64,000 bases of DNA from JBMOUD01 sp049319665. GTDB taxonomy: Bacteria; Pseudomonadota; Gammaproteobacteria; Enterobacterales; Enterobacteriaceae. Position 1 is the first letter of the stretch, and the number at the start of each line of letters is the position of its first letter. Where the stretch lies: assembly GCF_049319665.1 (NCBI RefSeq), contig NZ_JBMOUD010000005.1, positions 124,001-188,000 of the forward strand, written 5' to 3'. The notes below the pieces were generated by a model, which was not told where the DNA came from, did not search any database, and was given only the letters and a program-made list of their open reading frames with translations. The position numbers were made by a program, and so were the translations under genes. Below, piece by piece: positions 48,501 to 55,953 of this stretch.

Positions 48501-48716
48501 CCGATTGTGATGACCTCCATTGCCTTTATCGCCGGGACAATCCCGCTGATCCTTGGTCATGGTGCCGGTGCAGAAGTGCGTGGCGTAACCGGGATCACGG
48601 TGTTCTCCGGGATGCTTGGCGTCACACTGTTTGGCCTGTTCCTGACGCCGGTGTTCTACGTCGCACTGCGCCGTCTGGTGACGCGCAAGCAATCAGCAGC
48701 GAGTGTCGAAGCCTAA
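45567..48716 (+). CDS. sdeB: RND multidrug efflux transporter (SdeB, AcrB/MexB family)
   Basis: A 1049-residue inner-membrane proton-driven drug exporter with 12 membrane segments and two large periplasmic loops. The proton relay acidic pair is D410/D411 in GIVVDDAIVVVENVER. The N terminus MDFSRFFIDRPIFA and length match the AcrB/MexF class. It is co-transcribed with sdeA and followed by a terminator element. In Serratia marcescens the homologous SdeAB pump exports fluoroquinolones, chloramphenicol and biocides; spectrum here is inferred from that. Confidence 0.93.
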   Translation: MDFSRFFIDRPIFAAVLSILIFVGGAISIPLLPISEYPNVVPPSVQVRATYPGANPKVIAETVATPLEESINGVENMMYMKSVAGSDGVLVLTVTFRPGTDPDQAQVQVQNRVSQAQARLPEDVVRQGITTQKQSPTLTLVVHLASPSGKYDSLYLSNYATLKVKDELARLPGVGQVQIFGAGEYAMRVWLDPNKVAARGLTASDVVAAMREQNVQVSAGQLGAEPMPTKSDYLLSINAQGRLKNEEEFGNIILKTSDDGTIVRLHDVARIEMGSGSYALRSQLNNKDAVGIGIFQSPGANAIDLSDAVRAKMTELATRFPDGMTWQAPYDPTVFVRDSISAVIHTLLEAVLLVVLVVILFLQTWRASIIPLLAVPVSVIGTFSILYLLGFSLNTLSLFGLVLAIGIVVDDAIVVVENVERNIEEGLAPLAAAHQAMREVSGPIIAIALVLCAVFVPMAFLSGVTGQFYKQFAVTIAISTVISAINSLTLSPALAALLLKPHGAKKDIPTRIIDRLFGWLFRPFNRFFNKSSERYQNAVSRALSRRGAVFVVYILLLCGAGFMFNKVPGGFIPTQDKLYLIGGVKMPEGASLERTDAVIRKMSAIGLSVDGVSDAVAFPGLNALQFTNTPNTGTVFFTLKPLSERTRSAVAINAEINAKISQIQEGFAFSIMPPPILGLGQGSGYSLYIQDRAGLGYGALQTAINTMSGAIMQTPGMGFPISSYQANVPQLDAQIDRDKAKAQGVSLDELFGTLQTYLGSTYVNDFNRYGRTWKVIAQADGPYRQSVEDIANLRTRNDKGEMVPIGSMVNITTTYGPDPVLRYNGYPAADLIGDADPRVLSSAQAMSEVSALAQKVLPNGMNIQWTDLSYQQSTQGHASLIVFPVAILLAFLVLAALYESWTLPLAVILIVPMTMLSALFGVWLTGGDNNVFVQVGLVVLMGLACKNAILIVEFARELEMQGRGIVEAALEACRLRLRPIVMTSIAFIAGTIPLILGHGAGAEVRGVTGITVFSGMLGVTLFGLFLTPVFYVALRRLVTRKQSAASVEA

Positions 48717-48731
48717 TAGAGAGTGTAAAGC

Positions 48732-48758
48732 AAAAAGGTCGAGCACTAGCTCGACCTT
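48732..48758 (-). terminator. Terminator hairpin, left arm (minus strand)
   Basis: Stem AAGGTCGAGC / GCTCGACCTT with a 4-nt loop. On the minus strand it is followed by TTTTT, so it ends the sdeS transcript coming from the right. It is one of two nearly identical hairpins flanking the sdeB-sdeS region. Confidence 0.75.
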
Positions 48759-48888
48759 CAGACTACTGACAAAGCTGGTTATTAGGGAGAGTACGCCGTT
48801 GGGGTCGGAGCGGCTTGTCCGTCGAAGCGCCCCTAGGCGAACTATGCCCGGGTATCTCGGTACACCAGACAACTTTGTCATCAAACTC

Positions 48889-48915
48889 AGGTCGAGCATC
48901 AGCTCGACCTTTTTT
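48889..48915 (+). terminator. Terminator hairpin, right arm (plus strand)
   Basis: Stem AGGTCGAGC / GCTCGACCT with an ATCA loop followed by TTTTTT. It should end the sdeAB transcript. Its sequence is nearly the same as the left hairpin. Confidence 0.85.
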
Positions 48916-48961
48916 ATACGCGGAATTTAGAAAGGGAAAAGAGATGCGGAAGCAAACGCCA

Positions 48962-49438
48962 TTAATTGGACTTTGCTAACCCTTTAGATTTTATGTCGTC
49001 ACAGCCAGCCGGCGTGCCATTCTTCTCAAACTCTTCTAGCGCTTCAGCTACCGTGTGGCGAGACAGCACATCCAGCGAGGCTTCTTCCGCTTCACTCACA
49101 ATAGATTTGAAATACCAGCAGGCGTTGGCACTCACCAAGCAGCGCGGCTCACCTTCGGGGCGTGCTGCCCAGATATGTTTATCATCAATCACCGCGCAAT
49201 AAATATCACGCAAGGTAATCTCGTGAGCAGGACGACTAAGGGAAATAGAACCGGTACGCCCCAACGTTGAGACGATAATACCGTTACGTGTCAGTGGAAC
49301 CATCAGTTTGCGAATAAAGCTCGGATTAGCTTCCAGACATGTCGCCAGTGTGGCACTGGTCGAGCGTATCCCTGCCTTTTCAGCCAAAGCAACGCTGAAT
49401 ACTATTTGCATAGCTGTCGGAAAGCGAAAATCTAACAT
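48962..49438 (-). CDS. sdeS: Rrf2/BadM-family repressor (SdeS)
   Basis: A 158-residue Rrf2-type winged-helix regulator: FPTAMQIVFSVALAEK, the recognition region TLATCLEANPSFIRKLMVPLTRNGII and the wing GRTGSISLSRPAHEITL. The family's three-cysteine Fe-S cluster signature is absent; only C103/C110-type RCLVSANACW is seen, so it is probably not an Fe-S sensor. The ATG at 49438 (AGGA upstream) is preferred over a longer frame. It lies convergent and downstream of sdeB, matching sdeS of S. marcescens, where its loss raises sdeAB expression. Confidence 0.85.
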   Translation of the reverse strand: MLDFRFPTAMQIVFSVALAEKAGIRSTSATLATCLEANPSFIRKLMVPLTRNGIIVSTLGRTGSISLSRPAHEITLRDIYCAVIDDKHIWAARPEGEPRCLVSANACWYFKSIVSEAEEASLDVLSRHTVAEALEEFEKNGTPAGCDDIKSKGLAKSN

Positions 49439-49678
49439 GTCATTGTCCTGAGAGACGAGGTTCTTAGGGCTAAACTGGCGAACGTCTATCGCCAGAACCA
49501 TGAACACCAATTGCGCAATAATATAACAAACATAGTTGCATTTTTGAAGTTTTGCGCTGGTTGACCACACAGATTGACCACCGCTGCTAACCTATTTGCT
49601 ACAGCAATCGCAAATACGCCCTTCTTATTCTCATCAGACAATCAGGCTCGCGAATCATTACAGCCACATATAAAAAAA

Positions 49679-50842
49679 CTACACGTCCTTCACCCGGAAC
49701 ATCATCACCAAGGAGAGTGAACACAACGCCAGCGCCGCCCAATACACTTGATAATGGCTAAAATACTGCACGATGCTGCCCTGTAGTACGCCAGCCAGAA
49801 TCACGCCGGTCGAGATACTATTAGTAAATAAAGTGGTAGCGGAACCGGCACGCCCCGGCATTAAATCCTGAAAATAGAGCATACCAATAGCAGCAACAAT
49901 ACCGATAAACATCGCGTTAAACAGCTGCATCAACAACAAAGCCGTTTTGAATTGGAAAGCGATAATACCGGCATAAAACAGCACGCCGCTGAAAACAGCG
50001 AACAGCATCAAACGTTTTTTACCCAGGCGCTTTACCAGATAACCAGCAATCAGCATCGCCGGAATCTCAATTCCCGCCGCCGTCCCCATCAAGATCCCAG
50101 CCAAACCTTCTGGTAATCCCATATCATGGACAATATGCAACGGCATATCGATCAGATACATGGTGTTGGCCGTCCACATCAGTAAAGAGGCGAAGAACAG
50201 CAGGCGAACGTTCTTATTCTTCCAGGCACTTACCGGCGGCACCGCGTTATCAAGAGGTTGTTCAACACGCGCCACTGAAGGCAGGAAGAACCACACCATC
50301 AATGCACTAAGGACAAAGACGCCCATCGCGCTGAGATACATAAAAGTAAAACCATATTGCGTGGCTAAAACAAACGCCAGCGGCGGGCCTAATACCCATG
50401 CCAGTGATAATGTGGCACGCATCATCGAGCTGAACATCACCACTTCTTTAGCCGAGCGATCCGCATACTCACGCGCCAAAGCGAACAATTGCGGCATCGC
50501 GGCACTGGCCATCGCGGCTAACAATACGCCTAAGGTAATCAGCACCAAATAATCGCGGCTAAAGGCGAAGACTACACTGTTGCCAATTGCCATCAATGTA
50601 CAAAAAACTAACAGCTTACGCCGATCGCCCCGGTTATCAGAACGTTTGGCAAGTAAAAAGCTTACCGCAATCCCTGCAACGGCATTGACGGTATAAAACA
50701 GTCCAACCCATATCGGTTTGGCATGAACCTCATTGGTCAGAAACAAACTCAAGGTTGGGTTTTGCAAAGCACCAGCGATGCCCGTCAAAAAAGAACACAG
50801 CAGGAAAACGACAAACACAGAATTAAAACGGGGCTTATGCAT
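49679..50842 (-). CDS. setA: Sugar efflux transporter SetA
   Basis: A 387-residue major facilitator with 12 membrane segments of the SET family that exports glucose, lactose and analogues during sugar-phosphate stress. The ATG at 50842 is preceded by AAGGA; an extension to 50884 lacks a site. The C terminus is LSLVMMFRVKDV. It lies directly downstream of sgrS on the same strand, as in E. coli, where the two can be co-transcribed. Confidence 0.93.
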   Translation of the reverse strand: MHKPRFNSVFVVFLLCSFLTGIAGALQNPTLSLFLTNEVHAKPIWVGLFYTVNAVAGIAVSFLLAKRSDNRGDRRKLLVFCTLMAIGNSVVFAFSRDYLVLITLGVLLAAMASAAMPQLFALAREYADRSAKEVVMFSSMMRATLSLAWVLGPPLAFVLATQYGFTFMYLSAMGVFVLSALMVWFFLPSVARVEQPLDNAVPPVSAWKNKNVRLLFFASLLMWTANTMYLIDMPLHIVHDMGLPEGLAGILMGTAAGIEIPAMLIAGYLVKRLGKKRLMLFAVFSGVLFYAGIIAFQFKTALLLMQLFNAMFIGIVAAIGMLYFQDLMPGRAGSATTLFTNSISTGVILAGVLQGSIVQYFSHYQVYWAALALCSLSLVMMFRVKDV

Positions 50843-50950
50843 GATTCCTTCCCAGAAAGCGCTAGCGCCAATAAATAAAGCCAACAGTGTAGAGATTTTT
50901 TATTCAGATGACAGAGCAATAATGGCAGATAAGTATCCACCAATAGAATT

Positions 50951-50980
50951 AAAAAAAACCAGTGAGTTGCCCCACTGGTT
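50951..50980 (-). terminator. SgrS terminator
   Basis: On the minus strand AACCAGTG / CACTGGTT (8 bp, 8-nt loop) followed by an uninterrupted T tract (A run 50951-50958). It closely resembles the terminator of E. coli SgrS, and its U tail would bind Hfq. Confidence 0.9.
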
Positions 50981-51013
50981 GGCGAATTGCACCATTACTC
51001 AGAAAATTTCACG

Positions 51014-51135
51014 ATACCCAAAATAATTGGCGTTGCATCAAGGCGGCAAGGAACCCCATCCCGAAACTTACTTAAGTAAGTTTCGGGTAAGTCACCATGG
51101 CCAACGCAGAAACGACGTTAAGTATGACGGGTATA
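51014..51135. repeat. ERIC element
   Basis: About 121 bp bounded by ATACCC (51014) and GGGTAT (51134). The ends ATACCCAAAATAATT and AGTATGACGGGTAT are hallmark ERIC termini. The inner part has its own hairpin, ACTTACTTAAGTAAGT, near 51067-51082. It lies wholly within the sgrS transcription unit. ERIC elements are non-autonomous repeats typical of Enterobacterales. Confidence 0.88.
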
Positions 51136-51318
51136 GGTATGTTGGCAGCACTGCTCGTCATCAAGAGACTCAATATTCCACTGCATCAAATGTTCCAGTG
51201 TCTGCATGCGGAAGTTTTCAGGAATAATCGACAGACAATTAGCTTTGCTTTGGCTCTCCTGCGCAGCTATCGCAGCAAAATAACGCTGATAGAAACGGGC
51301 AATCAATGTGCTATTCAT
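51118..51318 (-). CDS. sgrT: SgrT peptide, C terminus derived from ERIC
   Basis: A 66-residue peptide with the SgrT pattern: FYQRYFAAIA (E. coli FYQHYFTATA) and LEHLMQW (E. coli LEGLMQW). In E. coli SgrT inhibits the glucose transporter PtsG. A strong GGGAGAG site precedes the ATG. It is longer than E. coli SgrT (43 residues) in the middle and at the end. The last five residues (YTRHT) and the stop lie in the ERIC repeat. Confidence 0.85.
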   Translation of the reverse strand: MNSTLIARFYQRYFAAIAAQESQSKANCLSIIPENFRMQTLEHLMQWNIESLDDEQCCQHTYTRHT

Positions 51319-51420
51319 CTTTCTCTCCCGGGTTTCACTCGCCTGCTTACATAGCGCAAATTATCAGCGTATTATGAGGAAAAATAAATTGAACACTTGC
51401 TCTTACGGAGTTCCTCTTTT

Positions 51421-53082
51421 ATGCCTTCATCTCGTCTACAGCAGCAATTTATTCGGTTATGGAAAAGTTGCCAGGGTCAGCAAATTGATACCACATTGCA
51501 GGCACTATCAGAGGTACTCAGCTGCTCGCGTCGCCACGTGCGCTCACTGCTAAGCAGCATGCAGGAAGAGGGTTGGCTCACTTGGCAAGCCGAGGCTGGG
51601 CGAGGAAAACGCTCGCGGCTGACTTTCCTGTTCACTGGGCTTTCTCTGCAACAACAGCGGGCTGAGGAGCTATTGGATCAGGATCGCATCGAGCAGTTAG
51701 TACAATTGGTTGGCGATAAAAAACTGGTGCGCCAAATGCTGTTATCACAAGTGGGGCGCAGTTTCCGCCAAGGCAAGCATATCCTGCGGGTACTCTATTA
51801 CCGTTCATTACTTAATCTCCAGCCCGGCACCATGCTACGCCGTTCTGAAACTCACTTAGCTCGGCAGATATTTAACGGTCTGATTCGAATAAATGAGGAA
51901 AATGGGGAAATAGAAGGCGACCTCGCTCACCACTGGCAGCAAATCAGCCCGCTACATTGGCGCTTTTATTTACGCCCGGCGATCCATTTTCATCACGGCC
52001 GAGAGTTGGCAATGGCCGATATCACCAGCACCTTTGCTGAATTGCGCGAACATCGACTGTTTACTCACCTCAAGCGCGTGGAATCCACCATCGCAAATGT
52101 GATTGATATCCATCTCCATCACCCCGATCGCTGGCTGCCGTGGTTACTCGGTAACGCTCATGCCATGATCCTACCGCAAGAGTGGCGCACCTTGCCGGAC
52201 TTCGCCCGGCAGCCTATCGGCACCGGCCCTTATTCGGTGATCCGTAACCAACAGACCCAACTAAAAATTCGCGCCTTCGATGAATATTTTGGTTACCGGG
52301 CATTGATTGATGAAGTGAACATTTGGGTGCTGCCAGAACTCACAGAAGAGCTGGTACATTCCGGCGTACAGCTTCAGGCCGACGAATCAGATAACGACGA
52401 ATTGGAGAGCCGTTTGGAAGAAGGTTGCTATTGTTTGATGTTCGATCGCCGCTCAGAAATTGGCAACGATCCGGAAATCCGCGAATGGCTATGCGAATTG
52501 ATTAACCCGATAGCCCTGCTTAATGCCGCCTCACCGACCTATCAACGCTATTGGTCTCCGGCTTTTGGCCTGTTGCCACGTTGGCATCACCGCCGCTTGC
52601 GCCCCAGCAAATCAAAACCAGAACATTTACGCGAAGTAACCTTAACCTTCTATGGCGATCACGCTGAATGCGACTCTTTGTGCCAGACAATTACCCCGCT
52701 GCTAGCGGCGGAAGGAATCACCTTACATAAGCAAGTTATCAACTATGATCAATGGCATAAAGGCGAAGCAAAAAGTGATTTATGGCTGGGCAGCGTCAAT
52801 TTCACCCTGCCGATTGAGTTCTCACTATTTACTACTTTGCTTGAGGTTCCTTTAATTCAACATTGCCTCGACCATGATTTGCAGCAAGATGCCATGAAAT
52901 GGCGCGCCGGCGAGCTGCAACTCGCGGAGTGGGCACAAGGATTAGTTAACGACAACCATCTTCATCCCCTATTCCACCACTGGCTAGTTCTGCAAGGACA
53001 GCGCAGCATGCGCGGGGTCAGAATGAATACCCTCGGGTGGTTTGACTTCAAATCCGCCTGGTTTGTACCACCGGATGCATAG
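51421..53082 (+). CDS. sgrR: Transcriptional regulator SgrR
   Basis: A 553-residue activator of sgrS with an N-terminal winged helix (LQQQFIRLWKSCQGQQIDTT...CSRRHVRSLLSSMQEEGWL) and a C-terminal solute-binding-like domain that senses sugar-phosphate stress. It is divergent from sgrS. The ATG at 51421 gives the family N terminus MPSSRLQQQF. In E. coli it also activates setA and represses itself. Confidence 0.95.
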   Translation: MPSSRLQQQFIRLWKSCQGQQIDTTLQALSEVLSCSRRHVRSLLSSMQEEGWLTWQAEAGRGKRSRLTFLFTGLSLQQQRAEELLDQDRIEQLVQLVGDKKLVRQMLLSQVGRSFRQGKHILRVLYYRSLLNLQPGTMLRRSETHLARQIFNGLIRINEENGEIEGDLAHHWQQISPLHWRFYLRPAIHFHHGRELAMADITSTFAELREHRLFTHLKRVESTIANVIDIHLHHPDRWLPWLLGNAHAMILPQEWRTLPDFARQPIGTGPYSVIRNQQTQLKIRAFDEYFGYRALIDEVNIWVLPELTEELVHSGVQLQADESDNDELESRLEEGCYCLMFDRRSEIGNDPEIREWLCELINPIALLNAASPTYQRYWSPAFGLLPRWHHRRLRPSKSKPEHLREVTLTFYGDHAECDSLCQTITPLLAAEGITLHKQVINYDQWHKGEAKSDLWLGSVNFTLPIEFSLFTTLLEVPLIQHCLDHDLQQDAMKWRAGELQLAEWAQGLVNDNHLHPLFHHWLVLQGQRSMRGVRMNTLGWFDFKSAWFVPPDA

Positions 53083-53124
53083 CCTACTTTCACCCAAGGC
53101 TATTAACCTCTAGAATAAGCACGT

Positions 53125-53281
53125 TCTCAACGGGGTGCTAATAAGACTCACATTGTTGCCAATAGACCGATTCGCGTAAAGATCAAGCATCGCGACCCCG
53201 CGTTTAAGGCACAACTGATTTTATCGGCTGAGATAGACCCGTCGAACCTGAACCGGTTAACACCGGCGGAGGGATTTGAGA
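53125..53281 (+). promoter_or_regulatory. TPP riboswitch upstream of thiBPQ
   Basis: Conserved thi-box segments are present in order: CGGGGTGC (53131-53138), GGCTGAGATA (about 53226-53235), ACCC, GAACCTGA and CCGG-TAACACCGG-CGGAGGGA. P1 is TCTCAA (53125-53130) with TTGAGA (53276-53281). The segment between GGGGTGC and GGCTGAGA is about 85 nt, longer than usual, so P3 is enlarged. TTTGAG (53275-53280) can also pair with CTCAAA (53298-53303), a possible switching hairpin. It would lower thiBPQ expression when thiamine pyrophosphate is plentiful. Confidence 0.92.
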
Positions 53282-53338
53282 CTCTGCTCCTCGCTGACTC
53301 AAAATCCTTTGCCTCGCCTATTTTCTTTGGAGTGCAAA

Positions 53339-54325
53339 GTGTTGAAAAAATTACTGCCCTGCCTGTTATTGGTTGCCGCTCCGGCATTTGCAGCCAAACC
53401 TGTTTTAACCGTCTATACCTATGATTCCTTCTCAGCTGATTGGGGCCCAGGCCCGGCAATCAAAAAAGCCTTTGAGGCGCAGTGCGGTTGTGAGCTGAAA
53501 TATGTGGCGCTGGAAGATGGCGTGTCGCTGCTTAATCGCCTGCGTATGGAAGGGAAAAATAGCCCGGCAGATGTGGTGGTAGGATTAGATAACAATTTGC
53601 TGCAATCGGCAGAACAAACCGGCCTGTTTGCTGAGCCGACCGCCACTCAAGCCACGCTGGATATTCCCGGTGGTTGGAGTGACAAAACCTTTGTGCCTTA
53701 TGATTATGGCTACTTCGCCTTTGTGTATAACAAAGATAAGCTGAAAAACCCGCCAAAAAGCCTCGACGAGCTGATCAATAGCAAGCAACCGTGGAAGATC
53801 ATTTATGAAGATCCGCGCACCAGTACGCCTGGACTCGGATTACTGCTGTGGATGCAGAAAGTCTATGGCGATAAAGCACCTGAAGCTTGGCAGAAGCTGG
53901 CCGCCAAAACGGTCACCGTGACCAAAGGCTGGAGCGAAGCTTATGGCCTGTTCCTTAAAGGGGAAAGCGATCTGGTACTGAGTTACACCACATCTCCGGC
54001 CTACCATATTATTGAAGAGAAGAAAGACAGCTACGCAGCGGCGAAGTTTAGCGAAGGCCATTATATGCAAGTTGAGGTTGCCGGGCAGTTGAAAGCCAGT
54101 AAACAGCCGCAACTGGCCGCCGAGTTTATGAAGTTTGTGGTAAGCCCAGGCTTCCAGAACGCGATCCCAACTGGCAACTGGATGTATCCATCGGTTAGCA
54201 CCTCACTGCCAGCCGCCTATAGCCAACTGGTTGTGCCTGCGGTTGCGCTGCGATACAGCGCCAAAGAGGTAGCTGAAAATCGTGGCAAGTGGATTGCACA
54301 GTGGCAGAACGCCGTTAGCCATTGA
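53339..54325 (+). CDS. thiB: Thiamine/TPP periplasmic binding protein
   Basis: A 328-residue ABC-transporter binding protein with signal peptide VLKKLLPCLLLVAAPAFA and mature N terminus AKPVLTVYTYDSF. It covers the whole family, including NPPKSLDELI, TKGWSEAYGLFL and PTGNWMYP. The start is GTG at 53339 with TTGGAG 6 nt upstream. It is first in thiBPQ and under the TPP riboswitch. Confidence 0.95.
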   Translation: MLKKLLPCLLLVAAPAFAAKPVLTVYTYDSFSADWGPGPAIKKAFEAQCGCELKYVALEDGVSLLNRLRMEGKNSPADVVVGLDNNLLQSAEQTGLFAEPTATQATLDIPGGWSDKTFVPYDYGYFAFVYNKDKLKNPPKSLDELINSKQPWKIIYEDPRTSTPGLGLLLWMQKVYGDKAPEAWQKLAAKTVTVTKGWSEAYGLFLKGESDLVLSYTTSPAYHIIEEKKDSYAAAKFSEGHYMQVEVAGQLKASKQPQLAAEFMKFVVSPGFQNAIPTGNWMYPSVSTSLPAAYSQLVVPAVALRYSAKEVAENRGKWIAQWQNAVSH

Positions 54326-54336
54326 TTAATCGACTC

Positions 54337-55953
54337 ATGAATCAATCTACAACCCGTCAGCCAGCGATCCCTCGCTGGCTGTGGCCCGGCGTTATCGCCG
54401 GGCTGATGATCCTGCTGGTCGCGCTGCTCACATTAGGGTCACTGTATCGCCATGCGCCGACGCTTTCGATAGCATCGATATGGCAAGACGCCTATCTGTT
54501 ACACGTGATCCGCTTTACCTTTTGGCAGGCGCTGCTTTCCGCGCTGTGTTCTGTACTCCCGGCAATATTTTTAGCCCGCGCGCTTTATCGTCGCCGTTTT
54601 CCAGGTCGTCAGATATTGCTGCGGCTATGTGCCATGACCTTGGTACTGCCAGTTCTGGTGGCGGTGTTCGGTATTCTTAGTGTCTATGGCAGGCAAGGAT
54701 GGTTGGCGCAACTTTTCGGCTGGCTGGGCGTGGATTATCATTTTTCCCCTTATGGGCTACAGGGCATCTTGTTAGCCCATGTGTTCTTCAATTTGCCTCT
54801 CGCCAGCCGCCTATTACTGCAATCTTTAGAAAACATCGCCGTTGAGCAGCGTCAGCTTGCGGCGCAATTAGGCATGAACGGTTGGCAACAGTTTCGCTTT
54901 GTCGAGTGGCCCGCACTGCGCAGACAAATTCTACCGGCAGGTGCGCTGATTTTCATGCTGTGCTTCGCCAGTTTCGCCACCGTGCTATCACTTGGCGGCG
55001 GCCCAAAAGCGACGACTATCGAACTGGCTATCTATCAGGCGTTGAGCTATGACTATGATCTTGGACGCGCTGCGCTGCTGGCCATCATCCAGTTGGTTTG
55101 CTGCCTCGGACTGGTGTTATTAAGCCAAAAACTCAGCCAGGCGTTGCCGGTTGGCCATACCCACGCTCAGCGCTGGCGTAATCCGCAGGATAACCTCTGG
55201 CAACGAGGCAGTGATGCGCTGCTGATCCTCTTCGCACTATTATTAATTCTACCGCCGCTCTTGGCGGTGATCGTTGACGGCGCTAACCGCGCCATGCTGG
55301 AAGTATTGCAACAACCCGCCTTGTGGCACGCCTTTTGGACCTCATTACGCATTGCAACAGGCAGCGGGTTACTTTGTCTGCTATTGACCATGATGCTGCT
55401 ATGGAGCAGTCGTGAGTTACGTTTGCGCCAGCGCAAAGGCTACGCGCTGAGTCTGGAACTGTCTGGAATGCTTATTCTGGCGATGCCGGGGATTGTATTA
55501 GCGACAGGCTTCTTTTTACTGCTTAGCGATACCCTTGGCATTCCGCACTCGCCTTGGGTGGTGGTGATCCTGACGAATGCATTAATGGCTATCCCTTATG
55601 CGTTAAAGGTGTTGGATAACCCAATGCGCGACGTGGCAGAACGTTATAACCAGCTTTGTGTATCACTCGACATGCGCGGCTGGTCACGCTTACGCTGGGT
55701 GGAACTAAGCGCTTTAAAACGCCCGCTGACTCAGGCACTGGCCTTTGCCTGTATCTTATCCTTGGGTGATTTTGGAGTGATTGCCCTGTTTGGTAACGAA
55801 CATTTTCGCACGCTGCCTTTTTATCTCTACCAACAAATTGGCGCTTATCGCAACCAGGATGGTGCCGTGACGGCGATGCTGCTGCTGGTACTTTGTTTTG
55901 TGTTGTTTACGCTTATTGAACGTATATCGGGGCGACATGCTGACGCTAAATAA
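54337..55953 (+). CDS. thiP: Thiamine ABC transporter permease ThiP
   Basis: A 538-residue permease with two homologous halves and about 12 membrane segments. Each half carries an EAA-type loop that contacts ThiQ (EQRQLAAQLGMNGWQQFRFVEWPAL; AERYNQLCVSLDMRGWSR). The ATG at 54337 is 11 bp after the thiB stop; a TTG at 54322 is an alternative. It overlaps thiQ by 17 bp. Confidence 0.95.
   Translation: MNQSTTRQPAIPRWLWPGVIAGLMILLVALLTLGSLYRHAPTLSIASIWQDAYLLHVIRFTFWQALLSALCSVLPAIFLARALYRRRFPGRQILLRLCAMTLVLPVLVAVFGILSVYGRQGWLAQLFGWLGVDYHFSPYGLQGILLAHVFFNLPLASRLLLQSLENIAVEQRQLAAQLGMNGWQQFRFVEWPALRRQILPAGALIFMLCFASFATVLSLGGGPKATTIELAIYQALSYDYDLGRAALLAIIQLVCCLGLVLLSQKLSQALPVGHTHAQRWRNPQDNLWQRGSDALLILFALLLILPPLLAVIVDGANRAMLEVLQQPALWHAFWTSLRIATGSGLLCLLLTMMLLWSSRELRLRQRKGYALSLELSGMLILAMPGIVLATGFFLLLSDTLGIPHSPWVVVILTNALMAIPYALKVLDNPMRDVAERYNQLCVSLDMRGWSRLRWVELSALKRPLTQALAFACILSLGDFGVIALFGNEHFRTLPFYLYQQIGAYRNQDGAVTAMLLLVLCFVLFTLIERISGRHADAK

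Larger units (their letters stand above)
48732..48915. repeat. MITE-like inverted-repeat element between sdeB and sdeS
   Basis: Two related hairpins, each GGTCGAGC-loop-GCTCGACC, mark the ends (48737-48756 and 48890-48909) in inverted orientation. The similarity continues inwards: TGACAAAG (about 48767-48774) against CTTTGTCA (about 48873-48880). Overall it is a ~184-bp imperfect palindrome with a GC-rich core of about 90 bp. It carries no convincing gene. It acts as a two-way terminator and looks like a small mobile or REP-type intergenic repeat; I do not recognise its family. Confidence 0.65.
50951..51352 (-). ncRNA. sgrS: SgrS sugar-phosphate stress small RNA, split by an ERIC element
   Basis: On the minus strand, opposite sgrR, the order is: sgrT reading frame (51318-51118), an ERIC repeat (51135-51014), then the conserved 3' module. 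The pairing sequence CTGAGTAATGGTG (51002-50990) resembles E. coli SgrS ACTGAGTATTGGTG, which pairs with the ptsG start region, and is followed by the terminator. The 5' end is inferred from a GATAAT -10-like box (51365-51360), giving about 400 nt against 227 in E. coli. Expected to repress ptsG-type mRNAs through Hfq. Confidence 0.8.

Noticed and set aside
48703..48930. A plus-strand frame of 75 codons across the sdeB-sdeS element
   Set aside because: It is made up of the inverted repeat and terminator hairpins, with no ribosome binding site; the composition is unlike a protein.
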